Part shown: positions 11,571 to 21,912 of the stretch, one piece after another | Layout: each line of letters opens with the position of its first letter | Position numbering within the stretch: the first letter of the stretch is position 1 | Assembly: GCA_013176395.1 (NCBI GenBank) | Contig: JABMLP010000006.1 | Location: 1,674,001-1,738,000 of the forward strand | Length of the DNA: 64,000 nucleotides | From: Venturia oleaginea | Taxonomy: Eukaryota; Ascomycota; Dothideomycetes; Venturiales; Venturiaceae | Reading direction: 5' to 3' | The notes under the pieces: model-generated | Told to the model about the DNA's origin: nothing | The model's database searches: none | Seen by the model: the letters and a program-made list of their open reading frames with translations, nothing else | Position numbers and translations under genes: made by a program

Positions 11571-12344
11571 ATGTCCCGTGTCTTCATAACAGGCTCCTCC
11601 GACGGCCTCGGCCTAGCAACAGCCCAACACCTCTCCAAAAAAGGCCACACAATAACCCTCCACGCCCGCTCCCCCACCCGCGCCCACGACGCCCAAAAAG
11701 CCTGTCCCACAGCCTTCGCCTGCCTAATCGCCGACCTCACCTCACTCACCTCCATCCGAACCCTCGCAGCCGATCTAAACAAATCCGGTCCCTACGACAC
11801 AATAATCTACAACGCCGGTCTCTACCGCGGCGGCTTCAACAAGACAGAAGATGGATTACCAGCATTAATCGCCGTGAATACTTTAGCTGCTTATCTATTG
11901 ATTTGTCTCGTTGTGCCGAGACCGAGGCGGATTGTCTATTTGAGTAGTGGCTTGCATGCTGGTGGTGATGTTTCCTTGGGGGACTTGGATTGGAAAGGGA
12001 GAGGGGAGGGGGGATGGAGTGATGGGCAGGCGTATGCTGATAGTAAGTTTCATAATGTTTTGTTTGCGAAGGCGGTGGCGAGGAGGTGGGGGGGTTATTG
12101 GAGTAATAGTTTGGATCCGGGGTGGCAGCCTACTAAGATGGGGGGGAAGAGTGCGCCGGGGGATATTGGGGAGGCTGTTGAGAGTTATGAGTTTTTGGCC
12201 ACGGAGGTTGAGGGGGGTGGGGGGTATTATCGGACTGGGAGGCGGGAGGGGGCTCCTAAGAGGGAGGCGGATGATGAGGGGGTACAAGATAAACTGTTGG
12301 AGATTTGTGAGGGGATTACCGGTATCAAGTTTCCGGAATCGTAG
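11571..12344 (+). CDS. short-chain dehydrogenase/reductase (SDR)
   Basis: A single exon of 257 residues from the ATG at 11571. The N-terminal Rossmann cofactor motif is TGSSDGLG (residues 7-14). The NAG strand motif (YNAGLYRGG), the catalytic Ser strand (IVYLSSGLH) and the active-site YADSK follow in order, so the Ser-Tyr-Lys set is complete. A post-Tyr DPGWQPTKMGG segment matches the usual PG region. An in-frame ATG at 11439 would add 44 residues without family similarity. The product is an NAD(P)-dependent oxidoreductase, substrate unknown. It ends only 70 bp from the convergent peroxidase gene. Codon use shifts from C-rich to G-rich along the gene, which is unusual but does not break the frame. 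Confidence 0.88.
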   Translation: MSRVFITGSSDGLGLATAQHLSKKGHTITLHARSPTRAHDAQKACPTAFACLIADLTSLTSIRTLAADLNKSGPYDTIIYNAGLYRGGFNKTEDGLPALIAVNTLAAYLLICLVVPRPRRIVYLSSGLHAGGDVSLGDLDWKGRGEGGWSDGQAYADSKFHNVLFAKAVARRWGGYWSNSLDPGWQPTKMGGKSAPGDIGEAVESYEFLATEVEGGGGYYRTGRREGAPKREADDEGVQDKLLEICEGITGIKFPES

Positions 12345-12414
12345 TAAAGGGAAATCTTGAAGCACGTTGTTTATTATAACATGTGTGGATAGGTAGGTAT
12401 ATACCACTCTACAA

Positions 12415-13280
12415 CTACCCAACAAACCCCAAACCCCTCCTCACCCTCCTCACCCTCCTCGCCTCACCCCCCTGAGCCATCTTCTGAAGAGTACCACTCA
12501 ACGTCCCACTATCCCCCACCGAAATAGCCTTCGCAGGCTTAACATACCCATCCGGCAACCTCTCCTCCCCAAACCAAACCTTCACATCCACCTTCCTAAC
12601 CCTCCAATCCGTCCCCTCCCCCACCTTCCCAAGCGCCTGCAAAAACGCCGCCGCCTCCCCATAAGCCAACGTACTCTGCTTATACCCCAACTTCGGATTC
12701 CCCTTGGCAACACTATCCCTCTCCCTCCTCGCCCGCGATTTAGCCACAGACTCGGTTGTGAGGAACTCGCCTGGGCCGTCGTCGAGGAGGGCTTGTAATA
12801 GTGCCGGTTGGAGGGAGTGGTTATCACCTGAGTTTGCATCGTTACGGGTCAGACTTGCGTCGTGTTCTATGGCGTCGTGTTGGTTTAGGTCGTCTAGGTT
12901 TATGGATGTTGTTGTTATTGAGGAGACGGCTGGGACGCCGCCGTGGCCTAGGAGGTAGCCTAGGACGGCGTCGATATTGTAGGTGTTCATTATGGCCGTT
13001 GTGAACATTTCTGCTGTTATGTTGCGGCCGTCTCTAGGTCTGGTGGTGTTTGTTAGCTTTGATTGTAGATGGAAGGGAGATGGGATGGTCTGGAGACGTA
13101 CAGGATTCCGTGGTTGGCGAGGGTGTTTAGTGCTGGACATGGTGATCTTGAATCCCCTTGTGCCGTATCCCCGCGTTTGTACTGGTAATGCGCCAGGTGC
13201 GTTGATTGTACCGCAGACGCAGACACACCCGCGAAAGCAACAAGCACCAAAAAGGCCAAGGAACTCGGAGGGAAGAACAT
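12415..13280 (-). CDS. secreted heme-thiolate peroxidase, chloroperoxidase family
   Basis: Exons 13280-13102 and 13039-12415 make 267 residues, typical for short chloroperoxidase/unspecific peroxygenase proteins. The start is the ATG before MFFPPSSLAFLVLVAFAG, a clear signal peptide. The proximal Cys ligand motif PCPALNTLANHG is at about C48, completed by splicing intron 13040-13101 (gtacgt...cag) to give NHGILPRDGRN. The distal acid-base motif EHD is at residues 118-120. The family uses H2O2 to halogenate or oxygenate organic substrates outside the cell. The C-terminus is rich in Arg and Gly and poorly conserved. It converges with the SDR gene. Confidence 0.9.
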
Positions 13281-14261
13281 GACGTTTCCCGTTCGTGAAA
13301 ACCCAAAAACAACCGACTGATCTGGGAAACGAAAAGAAACCACAAGCCTATAAGTCATTCCGCCAAACAAACCCACCACCACCAAATACTAAACAAAGAA
13401 ATCATGATATCATACCCCTTTAATATCGAGAGAAAGAACCACACCCGCGCCGCGCCCGTCTAGGCCACACCCGCGCCACACCAACCCTCCCAAACTTCTC
13501 ACCCATAGTGCTCTCAAATACCCGTCCTCCTACTGGCTCGCTGACAACGTTCCAAACCTTATGATTCATGTTTGATGGAGCGCATGGTTTCTTAATCTCC
13601 TACGGTTTCCGGCCTATTGATCGTTAGTCCCACGCTAAATGCGGTGATCTGAGGGCGAGATCTACAGCTTCAGATAGATTAACTACAGCACCAGGGATTA
13701 ATGTATTGGCCAGAGACTAACAACTAATAGCCAAGTAACCGTAGTATGTATTACAGGGGCGGTGGTTGTGATAGAGGGGCGTTGATGTCATATTTCATTT
13801 GGACAATGAAATCGAAGCGCTTTTGGGTATTGCTGTGGGAGGTGTGGGAATTGGAATTGAGATTGGATAGTGGTGTGTTGCTAGAATTGGAATTGTGGCT
13901 GGAGGGTGCGTGGTGGCTTGGTCTTGGAGGGGGGTTTTGGATGAGGGCCGAAGGGGAATTCTTGGTTTGGTGGAACTTTGGGCATTGTGGAGATTGCTTT
14001 GTATGTCTTGACTCTTGGGTTTAGGTAGGATAGGATAGGATAGATGGGTTTGAACCCTGGGGGAATGATTCGCTTGGAAAGTATGTGCACTGACAGAGTG
14101 CGACAAAAACAAGGTAAACATGTATTTCATATCCAAATCCTTCCCAATCCCTACGCATAATCAAGATGATAAACGCCGATAAGATGACAACATGACCGCA
14201 TAACGAAACCAAGAAAAACGCCCAATCCAAGGAATCTAAACATTCAAGAAAGACCCAAAAA
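13281..14261. other. intergenic: peroxidase promoter and GH72 3' region
   Basis: No gene is supported. Open frames on both strands near 13746-14136 are G/C-skewed translations without domains. Tandem GGATA units occur near 14028-14043. A GGTTCAAACCC string read on the minus strand near 14046 is not flanked by tRNA arms. Confidence 0.45.
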
Positions 14262-15794
14262 TCACATCAATTGCAACGCAAGCCCAAAAGCACTCGCCAG
14301 AACCGTCCACACAACACCTGCCGGAGCATTCTCCACAACACCACCACTCTTCTTCGCCCCACCAGTGCCATTCCCGCTTTTCGCACCCGCCGCTCCAAAC
14401 CCAAGCGTAGGAGTACCAGCCCACTGACTTCCATTAGGATACTTGGGATCCTTATTAAACCCCGGTCCCATACCTGCCCCACTACTGAGGTACTTCTCCG
14501 CAAGCTTCGGCATAATGGGTAACGAGGTATTAGTGACAGACCACTGACTACTCGCAGCGGGACAACTGCTTGCTTTGCCATCGGGTTTGTAGCCACCTGG
14601 ACCAGATGGCATGGGTGTGTTTTTGAATGCTGTGGCGAGGACGGCGAGATCGGGGAGTTCTTCTATGGCTCCTGAGTTGTCGATTTTTACGAGTCCATAT
14701 TTGTTGTCGCCTTGTGAATATTCGTACGAGAGGCCGCCGGAGTAGACTGGTGTCATTTTGTCCGAGTAGAGGGTTTCTACTTCGCCGAAGTCGCGCTTGT
14801 TGGTGTTGCAGCCGTATTCGGAGAGGCTATGTATGCAGTGGTTAGAATGAGGTAGCAGGTCGATTGTGGGATGGCGAACCTACAAGAGCGGCAATGTATA
14901 GGAGCTGTATTGTTGCACCTTCTTGTCCCAACCCGATTTCTGGAAATCTGAGGGCGCGCACCAGGAGTAATCATTGAAAGCGAAGAAATCGCTTCTTTCG
15001 TCATCTCCGCCACAGTTCAAGTATTGAGCCATCTGAAAGCGGTTCTCCTCGACATCGGCTGCTGAGTACCCCATCGGTACTGCTCGGAGGTTTCTTGCCT
15101 TCATGAACTGTTTGATATCTCTTCCGACAGCCTTGATATATGGTGCCGCAAATGTCGTATTTGCTGCATTGACGACTTCGTTCGCTGAGAAGAACAAGAG
15201 GGTATTGTCGTATTTCGAGAACTGCTCCACGGTAGAGAAGACACTTTGCATGTAGACGTCGTTGTAAGAAGCTTTCAGCGACCACCAGGTCTCGCGGTTC
15301 AAAGAGTATCCAGGAGTATTGACATCGACGGCGAGGTAGATACCAGCGTCAGCAAGCAGTTTCATACAATCGTCATGATTGACTGAGTTGTCCACGGCGT
15401 AGACTCGAATCGTGTTGATGCCGAGTTTTTTGAAATACGTGACATCGCGAGAGCAGTCTGTCGTGCTGGCAAGTGGATCCTTTTTGGCTCCGTCACCGCC
15501 TATTTGAATGTCAGGAGAAGAATCTTGACAAGTGTTGAGCTGGGTTCATACCGGGTTGATAATCTACACCTCGAATATAGAAGCGCTTATTGCCCACGAA
15601 GAAAGCTATGGACTATTAGCAAGACTTTCCAGGCTCCACATTTGAGGAGAGCATTTACCATTTCCCTTCACAGTGACGGGTGGTGTATTCGCGTTGCTAA
15701 TCCTAGCTGATCCGTCTCTTCTTTGGATGTCCCTCGAAGCCAGGGTTGGAAGGACAGAGGCCGAGAGGGCGATCAGCGCAGCGGAATATCTCAT
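14262..15794 (-). CDS. GPI-anchored beta-1,3-glucanosyltransferase, GH72
   Basis: Exons 15794-15659, 15605-15552, 15499-14884 and 14826-14262 give 456 residues. The order is a signal peptide (MRYSAALIALSASVLPTLAS), the GH72 (beta/alpha)8 domain, a short Ser/Gly-rich tail and a hydrophobic GPI-addition C-terminus (VVWTVLASAFGLALQLM). GH72 landmarks are KGNAFFVGNKRFYIRGVDYQ, the acid/base Glu in FFSANEVV (about residue 171) and the nucleophile Glu in LFLSEYGCN (about residue 271). Each landmark at an exon junction is correct only with the splice sites chosen (53-, 52- and 57-nt introns). There is no Cys-rich CBM43 module, so it is of the short GEL/GAS type. The enzyme cuts and elongates beta-1,3-glucan at the plasma membrane and wall. 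Confidence 0.94.
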
Positions 15795-17501
15795 GGCTAA
15801 CAACGGCAGGAAGCCAAGGTCGATGGTGAAAGCTGATTGGAGTTGATATAAACCAAACCTAAGCGAACCAAACAATTGATGGCGCAAGGCTCCCAAGACC
15901 GACAAACAGAAGGACGCGTAAACGTGAAAAGAAAGACGATGGAGATGCACAAAAATGAGCAGGGGAAGTCTGGCAAAGGTATTACTAGAACTTTGATTAC
16001 CTTCTGCCTGAAATTTGAGCTCAGGAGCGTTACAGGATTTGACTCCTTTGGGCTGTGGCTATATTGACACTTTACCAGGAACAAGGTGGCCGAGCAAGTC
16101 AGAGTCGCGGCTCAGCGCAAATACAGAGGGCATTCCAATCTGCCCTACCAATCCATTTCTGAAGGATTCGGGTATAAATATAATGAATGCCAGGTTTCAA
16201 AGAATGGTACAAAAACTGATTTGGCGGGTGGAAAGATGCGCTGGCTTTGTTCAAGATAGCATCCGAGTTGCACAGTTGTAGTGAGGGCTTCCCAGAGAAT
16301 ATAAGTCGCACAGCTTTGGATTCAATATGACAAAGCGGATGATGCTGAGGAAAGGAGATCTGATTGCAGTGGGTAACTTGATGAATGCTGCCACAAGGAA
16401 GAGATGAACCTCATATTAAGAGTGTATGGTACTCTACAAACAGCCGCGACCAGCTCTATATCAGGAAGTAGCAGTTCCTCTTAGTAAATCTATATAATAT
16501 CTGCTGAGAGTCAACTTACGCAGCAACACATCCACATCAAGAACGACCACGCCAAAACTTTGGTAGATTGAATTCCAAAATTACCAGGAACTTATCGTTC
16601 TCGAATTCGAGTTCCAGGCGAGGGACACGGATGCTGAAGGTTCAAAATACCAAAGGAAGACGAAGACGAATCGAAGAGCCCGCTTCCTGTAGCATAGCGT
16701 CCGTGTTTGATGAGCACGGGGAGATGTCGCGATATGTTTCTGGTTTGACGGAGGGTTGCAACCTGGTCGAGATGGGATGGTCAATATGGTGGAAACAATG
16801 CGCTGTCCTTGCCTCGAAGGTGGGAAGAAATTATCGAGGGGGGGACCAGAAAAGATTCGAAGGCGCTCAGATCGAGGACCCCGCCAAAGATACTGACGAA
16901 GCTCCCCGCGCAACGGCGGGGAGCGCCCAAAGCTCTCTCTCCGATAGCACCATCCCGCGCTATCGAGAGGAGAAAAAACGCGGGCAATTGGCCATGCCAA
17001 CTCTGGCCTCCTTTCGCGATCTTACCCCCCAACAACGCCTCGACAATTTTAGAAAAGATAAGAGGAATAGAGAAGAACTCGCCCGTCTATCTATATCTTT
17101 TACAGAGTCTATTTGGGTCGTTGTGTTGCTTGAAAACCCGAATTCTATCCTGATTTCGAGGTGCCAAATTGCCCGCGTTAATACTCCCCCTGATACTGCG
17201 GCATCTCCTTATGTCAAAGAATCACGTCTGCTTCCCAACTCTTGTTTTTGGAAAATCTTAATACGTGCACCCATTATCGTACCGAAAGACAAACAATTCA
17301 TAAGCTACTTCAACTCTCCAACATATATACATATATCAGCAAAGGTTTCAACAAATCTATTCACAGTCTAGGGGTATCCAAACAACCAAACAATCATCAA
17401 ACCACACCCATCGCTCACAAAACGCCGATCAAACCTCCCTTCATTCCCATTCTAAACGCGCGCAAAAAATCCCACATCCCCACTTCATCCCAATCCAATC
17501 A
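15795..17501. other. intergenic: GH72 promoter, perfect hairpin, unsupported long ORF
   Basis: The region holds the GH72 promoter and the 3' end of the GH13 gene. A 267-codon frame at 16568-17371 (+) has no domain, no homology signal and mixed composition, so it is not called a gene. A perfect 9-bp hairpin is at 16901-16924. Confidence 0.45.
16901..16924. repeat. perfect GC-rich inverted repeat (9-bp stem, 6-nt loop)
   Basis: GCTCCCCGC and GCGGGGAGC face each other across GCAACG. It is isolated between the GH72 promoter and the GH13 3' end. Confidence 0.85.
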
Positions 17502-19571
17502 TCAATTCGGTCTCCAATAAGTATAAACCTTCGCCTCCCAATGATACAACGGTTCCCTTCCCGCCCATCCCCTCTCCACAGTCCGATTAAACGCAACCTC
17601 TCGCCAATCACTCCGATCCTTCTCCGGAAAATTAGGAATAATATATTCAGTCCCATTCGTATCATTTTCCCCGAAGTTCGCGACAACAACGACAGGCGCA
17701 CTCCCAGCACGACCACGCTGCCACGCATAAATCTTATTCTCGTTGTCGATGTGGATGAATTTTGTATCGTCGTCACCTAGAGCGGGACAATCAGTGCGTA
17801 ACTTCACCATCGTTGAGACATGGTTGAAGAGACTGATGCGCCATGGATCGGACAGTCGTTCCCAGTTGATTGGGTCGATTTGTTTGTTTGCGATGGGTTG
17901 GTCCATTTGGTCGGCGAATTCTTCTCCGGCGAAGATCATGGGGATACCGACGGCGGTGAGTAAGCAGGTGAAGGCGAGCTTGGCGCGGCGTTCTTTATCG
18001 GTGACGTTGTTGTTCTGTAAAAAGTCGAAGAGACGTTCTTTTCGCGTGCCTTCGATATCGTGGGATGTGATGTAATTCACCATTTGCGTGCCACTTGTGA
18101 ACTTATTATCGACACGACTATCGACCATTTTCCGCACCGTCCATTCGAGATCGTCGTTGACCCATTGCTGCGTGCCCAGGTTGCTGGTAATCGCTGCATG
18201 GAGGCGATCTTGAAAAGGCTGGTTCCAAAGTGCGTTGAGAGAACCATTCGTAATGAGCCCGATAGGACCGGTGAGTTCTTCGCCGATGACAAGGAATTTA
18301 TCGTTGGATACATTCTGATTCTGGTAGCGAGAGCGATAGAGATTCCATGCGTCAGCATTGTAGGACTTCAGAAAATTGTCGTCGCCTATGTCGGGGATAC
18401 TGTCGAGTCGCAGGCCGCCGACACCGAGATCAGACATCCAGCGATGCAAGTGGGCCTGATGGAAAATCCATGCGGGATTTACGTTTGTGGTATTGCCGGT
18501 CTTCGGATCGTATGTTGTCATTCCCTTGTTGTACCGCCAGGAGTCTCCTCCAAAGGCATCGCGAAGTATATTGTGGCCCAGCTGATACGAATCTGGATTA
18601 TTCTTCTCACTCTGGGGGTGAATGTGAAACTGATCCTGTGCAATCTTGGTGTATGGATCGCGACCGAAACCCAGCACCGTGTCCATGATGAATCGCATGT
18701 TCTTGGTATGTATGTGTTCGATAAGTTGAACAAGTTCAGAGGTCGTTCCCAGATCCGTGTCTGAAGCAAAGTAGTTGGCTGTCCCATATCCCCACTCACC
18801 CACGAAAGGAGCATCAGCAACAGGCAGAAGTTCCAAGGCATTGATGCCCAGCTGATTCAAATGATCCGTTCCATTCGCGCCATTGAACAGAGCCAGCACG
18901 TCAGAGAAGGTACCGGCATCTGTGGAGCTGTTGTCGGCTTGCTTCTTTGCTTTTGTCCACGAGACAGGGAGTTCGTAAATGACGATTTGATTGTTATTTG
19001 GAATCAAATTCGCGTCCTGAAGAGCGACCTTCTTCGGTTCCTGGCCATCAAAATCGCAGTGCACCAATCTACCATCTCGATACTTTATCACCGATGCAGG
19101 CTGTACGCCACCAGATCGGTTTTGCGACATGCTGTAATCGACGGTGTGGGCCATGGGATCGGTAACGCGAATTCGAGCTGCGTAGCCGGAACTCGTGTCA
19201 TCGACTTCAAACCAATACCGGTATACGCCGCCATTCTGAAGAAGCTTAATAGTCTTTGGGTCGAGTTCGAACAGATCCTGGGCGGTTTTGTTCAGCGGAC
19301 CCTCGAAGAGCTGGTTGAAGGTTGCAGGCGAGGTAGAATTGTTGACAGTGCCCAACACTAACTGCGGTGGTTGCGACTGTGCGAAAGCCGGAATCCAAAG
19401 CACAAAGCCATTCTCGCGTCGACTCAGAATGTCGAAGTTGGTTGGAGTGGGAGTGGCGGCGTCGTCGGATGGTTTGTGAGGGAGGTAGGACCTGATTGGC
19501 GCAAGGATAGCTATAATTACCACAACAGCAAAAATCAGCCCTGCGTACAGCCATTTGCGTGACTTTTGCAT
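17502..19571 (-). CDS. GH13 alpha-amylase-family protein, type II membrane anchored
   Basis: A single exon of 689 residues from the ATG at 19571. The frame is open to 19727, but those codons lie partly in the neighbouring retrotransposon repeat, so the shorter start is preferred. A short basic N-terminus (MQKSRKW) precedes one hydrophobic segment (residues 8-26), consistent with a signal anchor. GH13 motifs are GVGGLRLDSI with nucleophile D390, FLVIGEELTG with the acid/base Glu at 431-432, and ITSHD (H504, D505). Motif I reads MDTVLGFG and lacks the usual Asn-His. Eight or more NxS/T sites fit passage through the secretory route. It probably cleaves or transfers alpha-glucan; specificity unknown. 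The retrotransposon A1 repeat begins 98 bp upstream. Confidence 0.9.
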   Translation of the reverse strand: MQKSRKWLYAGLIFAVVVIIAILAPIRSYLPHKPSDDAATPTPTNFDILSRRENGFVLWIPAFAQSQPPQLVLGTVNNSTSPATFNQLFEGPLNKTAQDLFELDPKTIKLLQNGGVYRYWFEVDDTSSGYAARIRVTDPMAHTVDYSMSQNRSGGVQPASVIKYRDGRLVHCDFDGQEPKKVALQDANLIPNNNQIVIYELPVSWTKAKKQADNSSTDAGTFSDVLALFNGANGTDHLNQLGINALELLPVADAPFVGEWGYGTANYFASDTDLGTTSELVQLIEHIHTKNMRFIMDTVLGFGRDPYTKIAQDQFHIHPQSEKNNPDSYQLGHNILRDAFGGDSWRYNKGMTTYDPKTGNTTNVNPAWIFHQAHLHRWMSDLGVGGLRLDSIPDIGDDNFLKSYNADAWNLYRSRYQNQNVSNDKFLVIGEELTGPIGLITNGSLNALWNQPFQDRLHAAITSNLGTQQWVNDDLEWTVRKMVDSRVDNKFTSGTQMVNYITSHDIEGTRKERLFDFLQNNNVTDKERRAKLAFTCLLTAVGIPMIFAGEEFADQMDQPIANKQIDPINWERLSDPWRISLFNHVSTMVKLRTDCPALGDDDTKFIHIDNENKIYAWQRGRAGSAPVVVVANFGENDTNGTEYIIPNFPEKDRSDWREVAFNRTVERGWAGREPLYHWEAKVYTYWRPN

Positions 19572-19668
19572 GCTGTGTACGAGCACAACAACGTGGAAAA
19601 AGATGTGAAGGTCAAGGTTGCAGCTTGTCAGAGATTCCAGGTTCTTCGGGGGTAAAGCCGCGTATGTA

Positions 19669-19786
19669 ATGCTAGTGTCTATCTGGTGGAGCAAGGGCCT
19701 CGTCCGACCAAGCGACAACAACAACATGGCGATCTCGCATATCGCACGACTTCTGAGCCCTCTGAGGCTCGTCTTGTATCTAGATT
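19669..19786 (+). repeat. split direct repeat A1
   Basis: A 118-bp block from atgctagtgtct to tctagatt, matching A2 at 25558-25675. It marks the left end of the element; the base before it differs from that before A2. Confidence 0.9.
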
Positions 19787-20051
19787 GTTGTTGTAGGACT
19801 CGTCCTTCATCCCGATATTCTCCTTATCGTCCTACGAGTCTTTCCCGCCGCTGCGCGCGCCGCGCTTAGCCGTTCACCGCTTCTCGACAGACTTTTCAAG
19901 TACACCGCTGGCCTCGACGACGTCTTGGGCATCGTTATATTGCACCAGCATCAGAAATCCCTTCCAAAGAGCTCCTTGGCATCTCTAGGGCTCTGTACTT
20001 ATTAACAGAGCTGACCTGCTAACGATTTTAAATAGTTATACCGCTTTCTTT

Positions 20052-20740
20052 ATGCCTCCGAAGAAGGATATCACCGCGTCGGTTCCTATCAACTTATCCC
20101 TACCACCGGGTCACTCTACTCGCTCCTCTCGTACCCGATCCCCCTCTATTGTCTTCGAGACCCAGAGGTCATCTTCACGGTCGCGATCAACAATGCCCAG
20201 GCCGCTGAGGCTCGCGCCGTAGAGGCTCACAGGCTAAGGATGGACCGCGAAAAGGAGGAGCGCGACCTCCAGATGCAGGTCAAACGCGAAGAAGCGGCGG
20301 CGCGCCTTGCAAAAATTAGGGAGGGCTCTTTACTAGAACTACCGCATGGCACCAGTCGTCCGGGGGCGACTGAGCCGGATAACAGTACGGACTCACGTAC
20401 GGCGCCTCCATCGGGATCCGCGAGCCTCATACGATTCGCGTACGCGGCGTTTCGAACAACTACTTCTCCGACGAGGCGACCGCAGCCGAAGCTACGGGCT
20501 ACGTTGCGAAGGAGCTGGCCGCCGGCCGATTGGCTATCTCTACAGACCCGGGCCTGTTTATCGCTCCTCTTGGGATGGTCCCAAAACAAGACGGAACCTT
20601 ACGCCGGATCCACGACCTCTCTTGGCCGCCCCAAACTTCAGTCAACGACGCCATTCCACGCGTGTTTGGCAAGCTACAGTACACCAGAGTCGACAGAATT
20701 GTTCAGCACGTCCTTCGTACAGGCCGGGGCTGTCTTCTGA
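20052..20740 (+). pseudogene. gag-like ORF of the retrotransposon, frame broken
   Basis: The ATG at 20052 opens a basic, Ser/Arg-rich frame (MPPKKDITASVPINLSLPPG) that stops at 20222. A second, overlapping frame continues with a charged helical stretch (AQAAEARAVEAHRLR, then MDREKEERDLQMQVKREEAA) and is open to 20740. The coiled-coil-like segment looks like the genuine continuation, so one indel near 20160-20180 is inferred. A likely 5'-leader intron (gtactt...gctaacg...atag) ends near 20034. No zinc knuckle is visible. The RT frame overlaps this ORF from 20383 in the -1 register. Confidence 0.55.
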
Positions 20741-21912
20741 TGAAACGCGACATTGCGCACGCTTTTCGCAACATCCCTGTGGATCTCATTTCGTCCCGGT
20801 ATCTTGGGTTTTGCCTCAACGGCGTCAATTATCAAGAACTCTGCCTCCCTTTCGGTCTCAGGACTGCGCCATTTATCTTCAATCTCTTTGCGGAAGGTCT
20901 CCATTGGGCTCTCGACGAGCAGGCCGGCACGCGCAGTATCCCTACCGCGATCGAGCACTACCTTGATGATTTTATGTTTGTGTGTACGTCTCAAGAAATT
21001 TCGGACCGCGTTTCGGAACTCTGGATCAAGACCACCGATCGACTTGGGATTCCTCGCAAGGATGCCAAAGACGTGGTCGGCACGGCCGTCGAGATATTAG
21101 GTCTTCTGGTTGATACGGTACGCTTGGAACTGCGTCTCTCCGACGAGAAGAGAGATTCTTTGATCCAGGCTATCCGTGATCACCTCTCCGAGACAAGGCC
21201 GCGGCTCCGGGATACGAAGTCCCTCGCCGGGCGGCTCAGTTGGGCCAGTGCCGTCATCCGCCTTGGCCGGGTTTACACTCGATCGATCTGGGACTACCTG
21301 AGCGGAGCATACGGAGAAGTCAATCGGCACTTTCGCCGAGCCCTGACTAGCGGTGTACGAGACGACCTTCTCTGGTGGCTCCATGCGCTCGAGCTAACCA
21401 ACGGGGTCTACTTCTTCGATTATCGAAAGCGCCGTTGTTTCCACCTTTTCACTGATGCCTCCGGACAACAAAGCCTCGGCGGCTTCTTTTTCGAGTCCTC
21501 TGAGACCGATGTCTCTTGGGGGGATTACACCAATAGTATCGCAATCGAGCATGCTTTTATTGCTGAACCGTCCAATCGTTCGGCGTTTATCAACCCTAAG
21601 GAGATGGAGGCTGTTGCCGTCGCATTCCTCCGTTGGGGACCGTCTCTCTGGGCACATAATCGGGTCGTTATCCACTGTGACAACTCTACGGCCGTGGCCG
21701 GGTTGACGAAGGAGGCTGTTCGTGGTGAGAGCAACACCCATCTCCGCACTATTGTTACTCAGGCCGCTGCCTGCGATATTGTTATCGAAGCCCGCTGGCT
21801 TCCATCTACGGCTAACGGCCTGGCCGATGCCCTCTCTCGAGTCCAGTTTGATCGTATCGCCTGGCTCTGCCCCCAATGGGGCTCACCGCTTTCGATCTCA
21901 CAGTTCCGCTGA
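20383..21912 (+). CDS. reverse transcriptase / RNase H of the YR retrotransposon
   Basis: The frame is open from 20383 with no ATG before 20575, suggesting expression by frameshift or fusion with the upstream ORF. RT motifs are MKRDIAHAFRNIPV (motif A), LPFGLRTAPFIF (motif B) and the YLDDF active site (motif C) near 20960. RNase H follows, with HLFTDASGQQSLGGFFFE, PKEMEAVAVAF, HCDNSTAVAG and STANGLADALSR, which carry the expected Asp-Glu-Asp-Asp residues. The protein ends SPLSISQFR. Pieces of the RNase H part are the source of the tandem array that begins directly after the stop codon. Confidence 0.9.
   Translation, partial: QYGLTYGASIGIREPHTIRVRGVSNNYFSDEATAAEATGYVAKELAAGRLAISTDPGLFIAPLGMVPKQDGTLRRIHDLSWPPQTSVNDAIPRVFGKLQYTRVDRIVQHVLRTGRGCLLMKRDIAHAFRNIPVDLISSRYLGFCLNGVNYQELCLPFGLRTAPFIFNLFAEGLHWALDEQAGTRSIPTAIEHYLDDFMFVCTSQEISDRVSELWIKTTDRLGIPRKDAKDVVGTAVEILGLLVDTVRLELRLSDEKRDSLIQAIRDHLSETRPRLRDTKSLAGRLSWASAVIRLGRVYTRSIWDYLSGAYGEVNRHFRRALTSGVRDDLLWWLHALELTNGVYFFDYRKRRCFHLFTDASGQQSLGGFFFESSETDVSWGDYTNSIAIEHAFIAEPSNRSAFINPKEMEAVAVAFLRWGPSLWAHNRVVIHCDNSTAVAGLTKEAVRGESNTHLRTIVTQAAACDIVIEARWLPSTANGLADALSRVQFDRIAWLCPQWGSPLSISQFR

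Noticed and set aside
14040..14070. Possible tRNA from a GGTTCAAACCC B-box-like string (minus strand)
   Set aside because: Flanking bases do not pair as a T arm and no acceptor or anticodon stem can be drawn.
16568..17371. 267-codon plus-strand ORF as a gene
   Set aside because: No domain, no convincing composition, and it includes the GC hairpin; it lies in a region expected to be promoter and 3' flank.
19572..19727. Longer GH13 N-terminus starting at 19727
   Set aside because: The extra 52 codons run into the retrotransposon A1 repeat and would place residues before a well-formed signal anchor.
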